Source: Whitmania pigra
Lineage: Eukaryota > Annelida > Clitellata > Hirudinida > Haemopidae
NCBI GenBank assembly: GCA_021613335.1
Contig: JAJTWR010000437.1
Location: 555,001-619,000 of the forward strand
Direction of reading: 5' to 3'
Length of the DNA stretch: 64,000 bases
Under the pieces are notes generated by a model that searched no databases, was not told where the DNA came from, and saw nothing but the letters and a program-made list of their open reading frames with translations. Shown here piece by piece: positions 50,701 to 62,080 of the stretch. The position numbers and the translations under genes were made by a program. Every line of letters starts with the position of its first letter. Position 1 is the first letter of the stretch.

Positions 50701-52284
50701 TTAAGACTTCAGAATTTTTGAGTTTTCTCTGTGCTTCTGCAATTTGCAGTCAACAATGTCTTCCAACACAGTCTTTTTGTCTTCAGACGCAGATTCCTAA
50801 TCATTCATTACAAGTCGGCATCGTCATGGTTTCTTTTGTGTCTGTTATTGCTCTGCATTTTGGCTGTTATCGTCTCCACTCAGTTTAAAAATGGTCATGC
50901 AATTTGTCATTAACTGGTTTATAATTATTGATTTTTGAGCTGGCCATTTTTGGCAGTAATAAAATAACAAATCAAAATTTCTGGTGCAACTAATTATCAG
51001 CTTTGCTTCAGTAGGTAAGCAAGGAAATTAATCGAAATAAGTTAATTTCTAGAAGTTCTAATAGGGGAATCCTTAAGATATACATATATTTTTTTAATTT
51101 CAATGCTATAAAATATTTTTCAGGCTAATTTGGGTGTTCTTCTCATTCTTCACCACGACACATCTTCTTGCCAATTACATGGCAGTGACATGCATTGTCA
51201 TAGAAATTTTCAACCAATCCCGACTACATATTGTCGCATCACAATTTTTTATTTCTGGTGTATGCCCCACTGTCAAAGAGACAAATTATGCCGAGCCAGT
51301 TTTACTAGGTGAGTTATTGAACGCTGATATAAGATTTTTGAAATCATGACTTCGAGGTTTTTCTTCTTGTAGATTCAAAGCGACTCTTTGCAATTAATTT
51401 GGGGTGCTCACTTGAAAAAAACTTGAAAAGGTACTTTTAAGTAATTTAAGGTTAAGTGGTAATTTTTTATTGAAAGTTTCAGTTTTTCTACTGTAGAGCT
51501 GGTAGTTATCGTGTCACCGAGGTTATCAGCAGCAAAATGTACTTAATTGGCCTTGACCCTCAGCAAAGTAAAGTTCAACTTTGTCCACACTTTGAATTCC
51601 AAATGTTATTTATGGTCCTAATTTTTAAAATTAAATTTAAAACTTAGGTGCCATCAACATAAACCTTCATAGAGATTCATCGTTTGCTGATCAACTAAGA
51701 AGCTGCTTCCATGCAGAACTCATTGAATTTTGTTTCAGGAATTCAAAGAAGGTTTGATTTTATACTTTCAATTTCAACAAAGATTTTTTGAGGTCTCTTC
51801 AGTTTAGTTTTGAAATTTGTAATATTCCAAATATATAAGTTTATGTGGATTGGCTGGTTGTTTTTTAAATGTTCATCTTATTGTTTTGAATAATGTTTGG
51901 AAATAGATTATTGAATGCAAGTGCCTTGAAATGAGAACCTTGTTGGAATATTGAAGCTAATAATTTTGTAATATGGCAGATTTCTATTCTCCAACAGAAG
52001 CTTCAAACTCAAGATTTGACTATCAATCATTTAATTTCTTTGATTTCTCGGGGTTGGTTTCAGTTAATGTTTTTACCTAAATGTGCCAAATGTCTTAAAG
52101 ATGCCAAAAGAATAATATAAATTTTGTAAATGCATTCACATGTTCAGGTCATATCAGGGAAATGCTTGCAGAATCAGAAAAAATTGTGGATGCAAGTTGG
52201 AATCATTTTGCTGACATGGCTCTGAATGCAGGATGGAAATTATCTCCAAACTTGTTGGGGGCTGATGAATGGAGGATCAAATAA
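47790..52284 (+). CDS. RUS1: RUS family member 1 (DUF647 protein), 14 exons
   Basis: The family is named after plant ROOT UV-B SENSITIVE proteins; the animal role is poorly known. Fourteen exons join in phase into 454 aa (human 468): 47790-47975, 48051-48128, 48191-48305, 48365-48410, 48478-48510, 48768-48873, 49865-49966, 50248-50318, 51124-51308, 51373-51430, 51497-51567, 51648-51751, 51980-52052 and 52148-52284. A second in-frame ATG at 47811 could be the true start. Core blocks: FLPQGYPDSVSGDYLEYQVW, SSLATQAVLKGVGVG, DGTGMLGRIAFAWFKG, LDCDCKKWRLFADVLNDVAI, GVAGGATRAAITQHQARRNN, DGSQETLVNLMGLL. The hydrophobic segments suggest membrane association. The end NAGWKLSPNLLGADEWR matches the family C-terminus. 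A non-autonomous DNA element of about 0.9 kb fills most of intron 6. Confidence 0.95.
48925..49797. mobile_element. Non-autonomous DNA transposon in RUS1 intron 6
   Basis: The ends are inverted: GAGACGATATAAC…AACGAATTAGACCTT at the left and the reverse form AAGGTCTAATTCATTATATCGTCTC at the right (about 49769-49793). The motif AATTCGTTATAAG is repeated at least three times in the left arm, with ACGAATT/GAATTAGATCTTA variants in the right arm. There is no coding capacity. Subterminal motif arrays are typical transposase-binding sites; the superfamily is undetermined. Confidence 0.6.
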
Positions 52285-52604
52285 TTTTGTGACAATCTTT
52301 ATATATAATTTTGTTTATTATTCAGGTGGAAGTAAAGAAATTTTTTTTAAATTAAAAAAAGTATTTTCTTACTGCAGTGTTGTCTGGATTAATGGAGTTA
52401 ATCACTCATTTATTTAAAAGTACACAAAAGTTAATGTAACTCTTCCGAAAGTAATTGTGTTATTGTAGCTAAATAGTTTCCAGTTACAAAATTTCTGTTG
52501 TAGGACCTATAAACTCGTCGTTGTTCTCTATAGAGGTCGACTTAATGGTATTTCACTGCTTTGTCGACTTTTAAACCAAAATGCAATCCATTATTACCGG
52601 GCGA
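52285..52604. other. 3' flank of RUS1
   Basis: AT-rich; probably the RUS1 3' UTR followed by spacer. Nothing else supported. Confidence 0.35.
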
Positions 52605-52685
52605 AAACCTTTATTTAGGGATAACTCTCTAAACAAAAATTTGATTGTTGGGAAATTTTATCGATAATATTTGCACAAAATGGAA
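52605..52685. repeat. Fragment of a Tc1-like element end
   Basis: TAACTCTCTAAACAAAAAT and GATTGTTGGGAAATTTTA match the inside of the left end of the Tc1-like element at 31.25-31.30 kb. The outermost TIR and any second end are absent. Confidence 0.5.
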
Positions 52686-52734
52686 AATTTGACAGTAGGC
52701 GAAAGTCCTGGCGTGGACCTACATCCTAAACTAT

Positions 52735-53830
52735 TATATGAAAAGAATAGTTATTGAAGAAGCATTGGCAAACATATTCGTCAAGGCATTTGATTTAAGA
52801 ATAATACCAAGAAATTGGAAAGATGCAATAGTAGTTCCTCTGTTCAAGAGGGGAAATAGAAGTTTGCCATCCAGCTACAGGCCAGTAAACTTAACCTCTG
52901 TAGTTTGCAAAATAAGGGAAAGAATAAACAAAGATGTCATATCAATCTTTTTTGGAAGAAGTGATTGGGAAGAGCCAACACGGCTTTATTAGGAACAGAT
53001 CGTGACTTACCTACTTACTGAAGTTTTTTGAAGACATTTATGAATGGGTTGATCATGAAACGACTGTAATGTATCTAGACTTTGCAAAAGCTTTTGATAA
53101 GGTGCCCCATCAAAAAAACTCAGTGCATGTGGTATTGAAGGCAAATTATTACATTGGCTGACAAACTGCTTGATAGATAGGAAACAGAAGGTAAGATTTT
53201 ATTCAGACTGGCAACCAGTGCTTAGCGGCGTCCCACAATGATCGGTGCTTGGACCTGTGCTGTTTTGCTGTGTATAAATGATCTGGATGGCATAAATTCT
53301 AAATTATCCAAATTTGCTAACGACACCGAACTAGCAAGAAGATGTGGATACACTTCAGGAAGACCGTAACAAGTTATTTAAATGGGCGGAAGATTGACAG
53401 ATGCTTTTGAACGTAGACAAATGCTCCATTATGCATATGGGATACAGAAACACAAAAGTTGAACATGTATTTGGAGGAAGCATTCTGAAGCAGTCTAATC
53501 ATGAAATAGATCTGGGGGTAATAATGCAGAACAATGGAAAAGCATCTCTACAGTGCATGGAAGTTGCTAAAAATAAGCAAACAAAGTACTTGGAATGATA
53601 AATAGAACATTAGTGAGTAGGGACAAGGATGCTTTGATACAGAGATTGTATAAGGCATTAGTAAAGCCACATCTTGAGTAGTGTGGAATCCTTATTTGAG
53701 AAAGGATGTAGGAATATTGGAAAGAGTACAAAGAGGGGCAACATGATGATAGAAGGATTTGTAAAGCTGAGTTACGAAGAAGATTAAGTAGATGCAAATT
53801 AATTACCCTGGAAAAGAGAAATCAAAATCA
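52735..53830 (+). pseudogene. LINE reverse transcriptase relic (Jockey/CR1-like)
   Basis: Family order is kept through several stops and shifts. First come IIPRNWKDAIVVPLFKRGNR, SYRPVNLTSVVCKI and MYLDFAKAFDKVPH (palm). Next are LHWLTNCLIDRKQKVRF, VLSGVPQ and LGPVLF…INDL, then FANDTEL where FADDTKL is usual. MLLNVDKCSIMHMG and LGVIMQNNGKASLQC (thumb) follow. The catalytic DD pair reads ND, so even the motif is damaged. The 3' end fades near 53830. Confidence 0.75.
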
Positions 53831-54341
53831 TCGAAGCATTCAAATTCTTATCGAGAAGGAAAGGCCTTTTGCTTGAGCAGTTTTTTAATGCCACAAAAAG
53901 TGCTTCTACTAGGGGGTTCGAATTTCTTTGAGAAGCGTGCTGCTGATCGGGTAGAAATAAGGAAGAATTCGAGCTGATGCTGCTTTGCCTGCTCGGTTCG
54001 TGGCTTTCGTTCGGCCGAACGCCATTGGGACTCGATATTCTCCTTTCCGACAACGACAAAATCGGCTGAATATCAAAAGAGGCAGCCGTCGACCTGAAAT
54101 GTCTCGAGTCCAAAATATTTGTTTGGCCAGGTCGAAACGTGCCAGAAATTTCGGAGATCCTGTTCGAAACAGATTCCTTCGAAGCGGCGCAAGAAGTCCT
54201 GACAGGATAATGGAAGGTTGAGTCGAGGACGAAATCATTGAACACTCGACATGTTGGGCTTTGGCTTTCCAAAAGTGTTTCTTTCACAAGCAAATGTTTG
54301 ACTGAGAGTTGAACTGCTTTCTTTCGCTTCCTTGGCATCAA
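53799..54341 (-). CDS. Hypothetical serine-rich ORF, 180 aa
   Basis: A minus-strand frame begins MMPRKRKKAVQLSVKHLLVK (basic start) and is Ser/Arg-rich throughout (ISEISGTFRP, SRQSSISSNSSLFLPDQQ). GC content is clearly higher than in the surrounding DNA, which favours coding. Its last 30 codons overlap the decayed 3' end of the LINE relic on the other strand, so the true exon may end earlier by splicing. I recognise no domain. It could be one exon of an unidentified gene or chance openness in a GC-rich relic. Confidence 0.3.
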   Translation of the reverse strand: MMPRKRKKAVQLSVKHLLVKETLLESQSPTCRVFNDFVLDSTFHYPVRTSCAASKESVSNRISEISGTFRPGQTNILDSRHFRSTAASFDIQPILSLSERRISSPNGVRPNESHEPSRQSSISSNSSLFLPDQQHASQRNSNPLVEALFVALKNCSSKRPFLLDKNLNASMILISLFQGN

Positions 54342-54649
54342 TTCCTCTAAGAATTAAACGTAATGTAAATTATATAGGAAGGCTTCGGGAAACTTAAAAA
54401 ATAATTTTTTCTGCGCAGGGGTGGTTTCCTTATGGAATAAACTAAAAAGAGTGGTTATTATACAGATCCAGGTTTTCTTAACCACTATAAGTAATTGTTA
54501 TGTTATGTCCTCAGGTTTTCGAATTATTGAGACTGACGCACTACCTACTGCGCTACTACCTACATCTTGACTTGCAGAGACGATGGAGCAAAGCATCCTT
54601 CATGGTACTCTTATATAGATAATTGTATTGACTAAATCATAGGTTTTTT

Positions 54650-55054
54650 AAATTATACACGAAACCGAGTTTCCACAAGAACGTAAAACCCGATGTAGCA
54701 TCGCGCGAAATAAATTACAGAAATTGTACCATTTCCAGTATATAAAACTTTTAAAAATAACATAAAAACCATGTCCTGGATCTCTGCAATTTTCCACAAT
54801 ACACCCACGCTGTCCAGGAAGGACCAAAGCTTGGAGGGTAATGAGGCGCCGACCTGCCAATGTGCTCCAATATGCATATTTGTACGATCGCAAGGCTCGC
54901 GATAGATATTCGTGACGAAATCATACAAAGCAGTGGTTGTGCTCCAAAGGGCAAAATGGACATTGCCCAAATATGAGCCATGCCTAACTAGATGTGAATC
55001 AAATTCTAATTCAAATGAAGCTCTCAAGCCAAATAGAATATTATGAGAGCACAT
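54650..55054 (-). CDS. Hypothetical exon-like ORF, about 100-133 aa
   Basis: The minus-strand frame MCSHNILFGLRASFELEFDS, then GNVHFALWSTTTALYDFVTN, CDRTNMHIGAHWQVGASLPS and KLWSFLDSVGVLWK, has balanced composition. A possible donor (GTTTTTATG) lies after codon ~98. The upper part looks coding; the last 35 residues look like read-through of AT-rich DNA. No family recognised. It may belong to the same unidentified gene as the 53.8-54.3 kb frame. Confidence 0.3.
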
Positions 55055-55818
55055 TAAGCAGACAAAACTGCAGCTGTTAATACTAACATCGCATTACTAC
55101 TTAATAACTTCTAGCAACCTCCACTATTATGTGCGGCTTCATCTATTGCTAAAGCTTCAAACCAAACTGATTCACAAATTCATTTAATAACTCTACAAAA
55201 CTCGATTATCGAACAGAAACGATTTTAGCGCGATAAACAATAAGGGGGCAATGTGTAACTCACCGCTCACAAAATATAAAATTCGTGAACACAGATCTAA
55301 TAAAAACGATTTTCAGAAATTAATGCTATTAAAACTCATTTTAAATTAATTGGTTGTAATACTGTTTTGTTGATGATTCATCCTCTATTCAATAATACTG
55401 AACGAAAGTGTCAAGGAGATAGAAACTGAAAAGCTACAGTCCAGAGCAACAAATACGATTGAACAGAAAACGAGCCGTAAATGCATGGAAATATCAATGA
55501 ATGACTGGAAAATGGTCTCAGATGAGGTTCATGTTAAGCAGTGGCGTGGAGGAATACATGGTTTTCTTCGCGTACATCGGCTTCAATTTCGGAGGCCCCG
55601 ATTTTAGGAAACCAAATGTTGGCGAATTCTTTGGTTTAAGAGCTAAATCGAGTAACGTAGTAATTTATAACCATTAATATTAATTAGTAATATAAAAATT
55701 TTTACAAATATTTAATATAAATGCATATTACAAATTGACCAACTTATTGAAGCTAAGCTGAACAATGTATATAAAAGTTTATTTATGAATAGCAAACCCC
55801 AACTTAATACAACACAAT
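55055..55818. other. 3' flank of the RhoGAP gene; no gene seen
   Basis: AT-rich. It includes the probable 3' UTR of the minus-strand RhoGAP gene near 55740-55818 and a less AT-rich patch at 55430-55640 with no open frame of note. Confidence 0.4.
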
Positions 55819-56693
55819 TTAGAGCTGCCAACCTGTTATGGATGTCTGTGAACTGTCAGAATCAGTGCTCCTCTGGCTGAGGTTGCTGCCAGTTGCAATC
55901 ACTAAGTCTCTGCGTCGTGAGAGATGGTCGAACAAAGTGAGGCATTCCGGACCAAAGATTTCTGCGGTGTTTTCAATGAGGAATTGAACAAGGAGGTTCA
56001 TCTTGGCAATGTCGTTGTACTGTTCGAGGGAGGTGCAGGACGAAGAATTGTGGATGCTGGAAACGTTCGGCATGGAGCTTGGACTGCTGTGTTCTCCCTG
56101 CCAGAGAAGACATTGACTGATGCAGACAGCGATGTTGTAGGGGGTCATTAGGTTCACTTCTGAGTACTGAGCCACGCTGTTGAGGACGCAGAGAAGGTGT
56201 TTTAGGAGAAGCAAGTGACTCTGAGGCAGGTAATACAAGAGTCTGAAATGAAATTCATGTTGGATAATATATTATTGTTTTTATTGCATTTAAAAGCAGA
56301 ATCATTCATTGGTTTCTAAGACATCCATGAATTTGAATTTGATTGATAAAGAAAATAGTTAGAATAAATTATAAATTTGATTAAGTAATTTAAAACCTTT
56401 TAATTTGTTCCACTAAAAAAGCTTTGTTTGGCATGCTGGACGTCCTCACCCAATCGGAATAAAGTGATGAAGTTAATAAACAATCTGGCATTGACCTCAA
56501 AAATTCCTTTAAAGTGTGACAAATAAATTTAGGTTATTTTGATAAAATTAACAACAATAATGATAATAATTTAATAAGAATAACTACCTAAATTAATAAT
56601 AATAATAATAACAATAACAATAACAATAATAATAATAACAATAACAATAACAATAACAATAACAATAACAATAACAATAACAATAACAATAAC

Positions 56694-56782
<89 letters not shown>

Positions 56783-59700
56783 GAATAATAATAATAACAA
56801 CCTTGAGAAGGGAGGCCATGTCATGTATGTGAACGTCATCAAGTGCAGTTTCATCTCCTGAGTCCAATTGACACCTGATGCTCCTGACTGAAGGACTTGC
56901 ACATTTCCTGAATATTCCTGTGCATATCGGACCATTCACGTATATTTCCCCCATTATCGTCTGCAGATAAAGTTATTAATATTGTAATTATTTTGATAAT
57001 TTAGAGAATAAAATATTATTTTTTAAAATATTAATTACTTCATATTGTATAATCATTTGAATAGTTAAAAAATGCAATAAAATGTATTAACTTTTTTTTA
57101 TTTGTTCAAATATTAATTATTTAACACTTTTTAATTAATTTATTAAGTTAAAGAGAGTAAGAAAATGTTATATTATATATGCTCAAACATTAATTATTTA
57201 ACACCTTTTAATTATTTTATTAAGTTAAAGAGAGTAAGAAAATGTTATTTTGTTTAATTATTAAAAACAAGCATTGGGAATATGTTGTTTTGATCCTGCA
57301 TTTTTTAAATTCCCAAACTTGATATTGCAACAGAATATTGAAATCAATAAATTCTAATAGAGGAATTCCAAAGAAATAAATTATTTGAAGAGGTTTTTTT
57401 TTATAAAAAATCATATTTTGCATTGACGTTATGTGACGCATTTTAATAGTAATAGTTTATTTATATGGCGCCTTAAGCATAGCGTCAGAGTTACAAATAG
57501 CAATATCGTAATAATCATAGTCAAACAATACAAATAATCCTTAATTACTGCTATCTTTAATATTCGTGTTAATATAGCATTGTAATCAGGTAATTCTAAT
57601 AAGTTTAACTTTTCATCATTAAAAACTATAATATTAATAATAACTAATATTATTATTTTACCCACCATAAGAGCAGGGCAGAGTTGGTTATGTTCCGAGA
57701 TTTCACTCAAATCCCTTCCAAACAGCCTCCCAATGGAGTTTCCTTTTGAGAGCATCCTTCTCAGGAGTGCCATTTTGTTCTTTGGGGTCGTTCTTTCACC
57801 TGCATTTAACAACATCTTAACACACAAATATCATAATTAAATAACAATAATAATAATTCATGAACAACAATAATAATCAAACCAGACAGCAAAATATTTC
57901 TGTTTTAAATTTTTGAGGTAGATTCAGTAGAGAAGTCTTAATATTTCTCGCAACAGAGAAACATTCGTTGCGAACATTTGCACTTGTTGTTAATTTACTT
58001 ACTTAATGATGAAGCGATTAATTGATAAATTAATGCGTGTGCTTCCAATTGAAATTCTCAACCATCTACAAACCATAATTTACCAATTTCAACACCAACT
58101 ACTCACTTTTTAATATGCCAACACAATGTTGCTTCAATGTATTTGAAAATTATAAATTATTAAAACTTTAATTCACCTGATGCTTTGACTTTGATTTTTG
58201 AAATCAACAGGAGTTTTATTTCAGGTAGGAAGTCAACTAGGGATGAATACTTGCTGCTTCTTAGCAAGTCGGTGTAAATTAAAAGCGGACTCTCAAAATC
58301 TGAAAAAGAAATTAAAAAATTAAATTAAATTAAATATACAATTTTAAATCATCCATGGAGGACAAATTTCAACTCAATGTAGAATCAGAGCAACATGTTT
58401 TACATTTGAGCAATTATTACTGATAATCGATAATAACAATAATAATATCTCTATAATAATAAATAATTTAAATATTTTAATAATTATTATAAATTATTTC
58501 ATTTTGAAATAAAATATTGAAAATAACATTAAGTTATTGAAATTAATAGTAAATAGTGCAATAAATAACAAACTATTTACTTTAATTATAAATAATTGAA
58601 ATTGGCAAATTGTTTGAATGAGAACCATGCAACGGTCGTGAGTTTTCATTTTCTCCTGTTGAAATGTGAAGTTCATAGTCACTCGAACTTCTTGACTGCA
58701 AATATTTAATAAGATAATTATTAAAATAAATATTAAGATAATTATTAAATAAAATAGATTTTAAATATTAATAAGTTTGTGAGAATATTTGTTCATGTTA
58801 ATTTCGAAAACTTCAAGGATATGAAAAACACCTTTAAGAGATGAAAACATAAAACATTACAAAATAAAATAAATAAATAATAATATATAAATTATATAAT
58901 AATAAATAAATAATAATGATAAATAAATAAATTATAATATAAATAAATAATAATAAATCATTTATTATATCATTTCATAACATGTTCTTGATTCGACAAA
59001 CCGGGAAAGCATTTAAAACCTGAAGTCTGAATTCGTTGATGCACCTTTCAACCAACTCATGAGCTGTTTCCTTGTTGCTCACCATGAGACTTTTCGTCTG
59101 AAAAATTGAAAGATTTTAAAAATTTAAATGATTTAAAAGATTTGAAAGACTTAAAAGATTGTTAAAATCTTCTATTTTCCACATTTTACTCCATGATGCA
59201 ATTTCAGCACTATTTTATGCGAGATATTTTCAAATGATATTTTGAAACGTTTTCATGTTTCAAAGATTTTGAATCGAAAATAAGTTTCATGCTCTTAAAA
59301 TTTTCTCAAATCAAATCGAATGTTATCATTCTGAAGAATTTCTAAGGATTTGACATCGTTGATGCGTTCTTCGCATGTGGTTGTAGGTATGTTGTTGCTG
59401 ACATGATGATGTAGGTATGTTGTTGTTGTTGTTGATATGCTATAGTTGATATGTTGTTGTTGTTGATATGTTGCTGTTGATATGTTGTTGTTGTTGATAT
59501 GTTGTTGTTGTTGTTGATATGTTGTTGTTGTTGTTGATATGTTGTTGTTGTTGTTGATATGCTATAGTTGATATATTGTTATTGATATGCTGCTGTTGAT
59601 ATATTGTTGTTGATATCATTTCATTATGGTAGGAGAAATGCGATAGCCTGTCTAGGACATCAAAACCAAGGCTGTAAGATCATGATGATAAAAAAGCCAG

Positions 59701-61287
59701 CCACTGACAGAAGATTTCAACAAGCAGCAGTTGTTGACTTGGATGGTGGTGATGATAATAAGATGATGATAATAAGATGATGATAATCATGACAATGATG
59801 GAAGAATAAACACTAAATTACACCCACCACAGAATATGAAAGGTCGTCGAGTGTGATTTTTATCGTCAAACTTGACTTATCTTTGTCCCTTGCAACTGAT
59901 ATGTGACTGGAATGAATATTTATCTGTGTTTATCGCAAACATTGCAATATAAACAATAATCAATGTAAACATTGTAATATTAATAAACAGATATCAATAT
60001 AAAATTTAAATGTTTAAAATAATAATTTCGACATCAGCGAAGTTATGACGTCGGGATGTAATTTATTGACTATGGAGTGGAGTTAATTGGAATAGTGCAA
60101 GTTGCACTGTGCAACTGATTGAAGGATTGCAACTGATTGAAGGATTGCAACTGATTGAAGGATTGCAATTAATTGAAGGAGTGCAACTGATTGAAGGATT
60201 GCAATTAATTGAAGGAGTGCAACTGATTGAAGGATTGCAATTAATTGAAGGAGTGCAGTTGTTTGAAGGAATAGCGCAATTAATTGGTCGAGTGCAGTTG
60301 ACTGAATGAATGCAGTGGGTTGAAAAGGAATGAATCATCACAAGATCCACTCCTGCCTTTGCAAACATTTAAAATATGCAAATAATTTCGTGTCAAAATA
60401 TTTTCACAAAAGCATTAATAAAAATATATGCCCATAATTTCAAAGACTTTCAAACTGTGTTTGGGAATTTGTTGCTAAAAACTTCAGAAGTTGGCAACAA
60501 TCAATCATACGCTATTGTTATTGTTGTGTTCATGTATTCCTAATAACTTTATAATTATAGTTAGTTATTATAATAGAATAATCATTTGTTATTTTAATTA
60601 TACTTATTATTTTATCTTTATAAAATGACATGATAGCACAAAAACCAGCTCACTTGTGAAGAACCTGAAACCAGATGTCCCTGATGTTTTTACTGGTGAA
60701 GATGGCCACTTGATTGTTGTTGTTGCTGCTGCTGTGATTGGGCCAGCCAATGACGAACGAGAGATGATGAAGACACTGCAAGGAGAGGAACTGAGGCACT
60801 GAGTTCACGTCCAGCCACATCTCTGACAACTTGATCCATTCCTTCAGACTGTACTTATCACGTGACCTACGAGCGATGGCATCGTTGATGTCAGGATGTG
60901 TGGACGTACGGATGGATGGATAAACGGTTGGACGGACGGATGAATTTAAAATTGAATTATTTAAAACTCAATATTTCAACCATTCACGAATTGAGGCTTA
61001 GTTGCTTCAAATGCAAAAAGAGGCAACCTTCCCATGATTTTAATTTAATTCACAGTTGCTTCTTTAATAATTATGGAATAAATTATGCAATTTATGCATC
61101 GTCACACATTTGAATGTCATTGAGCTTTTTTTTTATAGTCGATAAGACAGCATCATCATCACAACGGCACAACATTAACACACCATCACAACATCACATC
61201 AACATGTCAAAAGGTCACCAACTTTTCTTTGGCGATGACGAGAAGGTCGTTGTAGAGGAAGATGCATCTTTCTTTGATAGTGGATCC
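55819..61287 (-). CDS. ARHGAP20-like Rho GTPase-activating protein, 3' ten exons
   Basis: It stimulates GTP hydrolysis by Rho-family GTPases. Ten exons join in phase into 484 aa: 61223-61287, 60654-60866, 59828-59906, 59020-59097, 58626-58695, 58177-58299, 57666-57799, 56802-56960, 56397-56506 and 55819-56242. Exons 1-2 give a PH domain (ERCIFLYNDLLVIAKEK, YSLKEWIKLSEMWLD, SFVIGWPNHSS, IRDIWFQVLH). Exons 3-5 give a Ras-association-like region (KITLDDLSYS, SLMVSNKETAHELVERCINE, DYELHISTGEN). Exons 7-10 give RhoGAP: IGRLFGRDLSEI, GPICTGIFRKCAS with the arginine finger, KEFLRSMPDCLLTSSLYSDW, LKHLLCVLNSVAQYSEVNLM, PYNIAVCISQCLLW. The tail is Ser/Thr-rich. The PH-RA-RhoGAP order is that of ARHGAP20. 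Exons before 61287 were not found; they may lie further on or outside the window. Confidence 0.88.
56585..56801. repeat. AATAAC / AAT microsatellite filling a RhoGAP intron
   Basis: AATAAC units followed by a long AAT run reach right up to the splice donor at 56801. They make up most of the 295-bp intron between two RhoGAP-domain exons. Confidence 0.9.
59385..59615. repeat. GTTGTTGTTGATAT minisatellite in a RhoGAP intron
   Basis: About a dozen imperfect units of 12-18 bp with a variable number of GTT triplets before GATATG, plus interspersed CTATAGTTGATAT variants. It is intronic. Confidence 0.85.
60103..60262. repeat. 18-bp minisatellite with 36-bp higher-order period
   Basis: Units of GCAACTGATTGAAGGATT are followed by a regular alternation of CAACTGATTGAAGGATTG and CAATTAATTGAAGGAGTG, about nine 18-mers in all. 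Period 18 keeps both strands open (GLQLIE / SINCNP repeats), but there is no evidence of translation. It lies in the intron between RhoGAP exons 2 and 3. Confidence 0.85.
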
Positions 61288-61389
61288 CTTTTAATTCATT
61301 ATTTATTCTTATTATTATAATTTATTATATATATTATAAAATGACATTAAACTATATAAAATTGTATATATATAATTATACATAATATA

Positions 61390-61646
<257 letters not shown>

Positions 61647-61879
61647 GACGTTTGTCTTGCCATCTGCTTTGCATTCATTCATACGTTCATTTGTCCATCC
61701 GTTCATTCATTCATTCATTCATTCAGTTTACCAAGGTTTGCAAGGTTGACAAACAACAAGGTTGATACAACTTTGAATTCGTCAATAGTCAAAGAATATT
61801 AAAATAAAAAATACAAAGAATAAAGTCACCACACAACAAACGTCTGACGTAATAGATGTAATAAATTGTTTCCTTTACA

Positions 61880-62080
61880 AATGAAGTTTACAAATAATTG
61901 CAACGGTCGTAATGTGTCGTGTTCGAAACCCATCCTGCACTGACACAAGCTCTTTTTTATTTATTTATCTATTTGATTAGAGTCGGCAACGTAACTAAGA
62001 TGATTTGGACTTATACACATAAGGTAAGAAGCGCCTACGACGGCATATGGCGCTACATAAATTAACTACAACAACTTTAA
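61880..62080. repeat. SINE copy with inserted (TTTA)n-family fragment
   Basis: The SINE B-box AATGTGTCGTGTTCGAAACC (about 61910) is followed by TTTATTTATCTATTTG and GGCAACGTAACTAAGATGAT, the dispersed tail family. The SINE body then resumes with GGCGCTACATAAATTAAC (about 62048). The insertion splits the SINE. Confidence 0.55.

Noticed and set aside
56571..56954. Long Ile/Val or Leu open frames on the minus strand
   Set aside because: The genuine RhoGAP exon (56802-56960) reads through its donor into an AAT microsatellite. The repeat part is intron.
60063..60368. Repeat protein-like frames (GLQLIE / SINCNP)
   Set aside because: An 18-bp minisatellite with a period divisible by three. There is no start context, domain or splice support, and it lies inside an intron.
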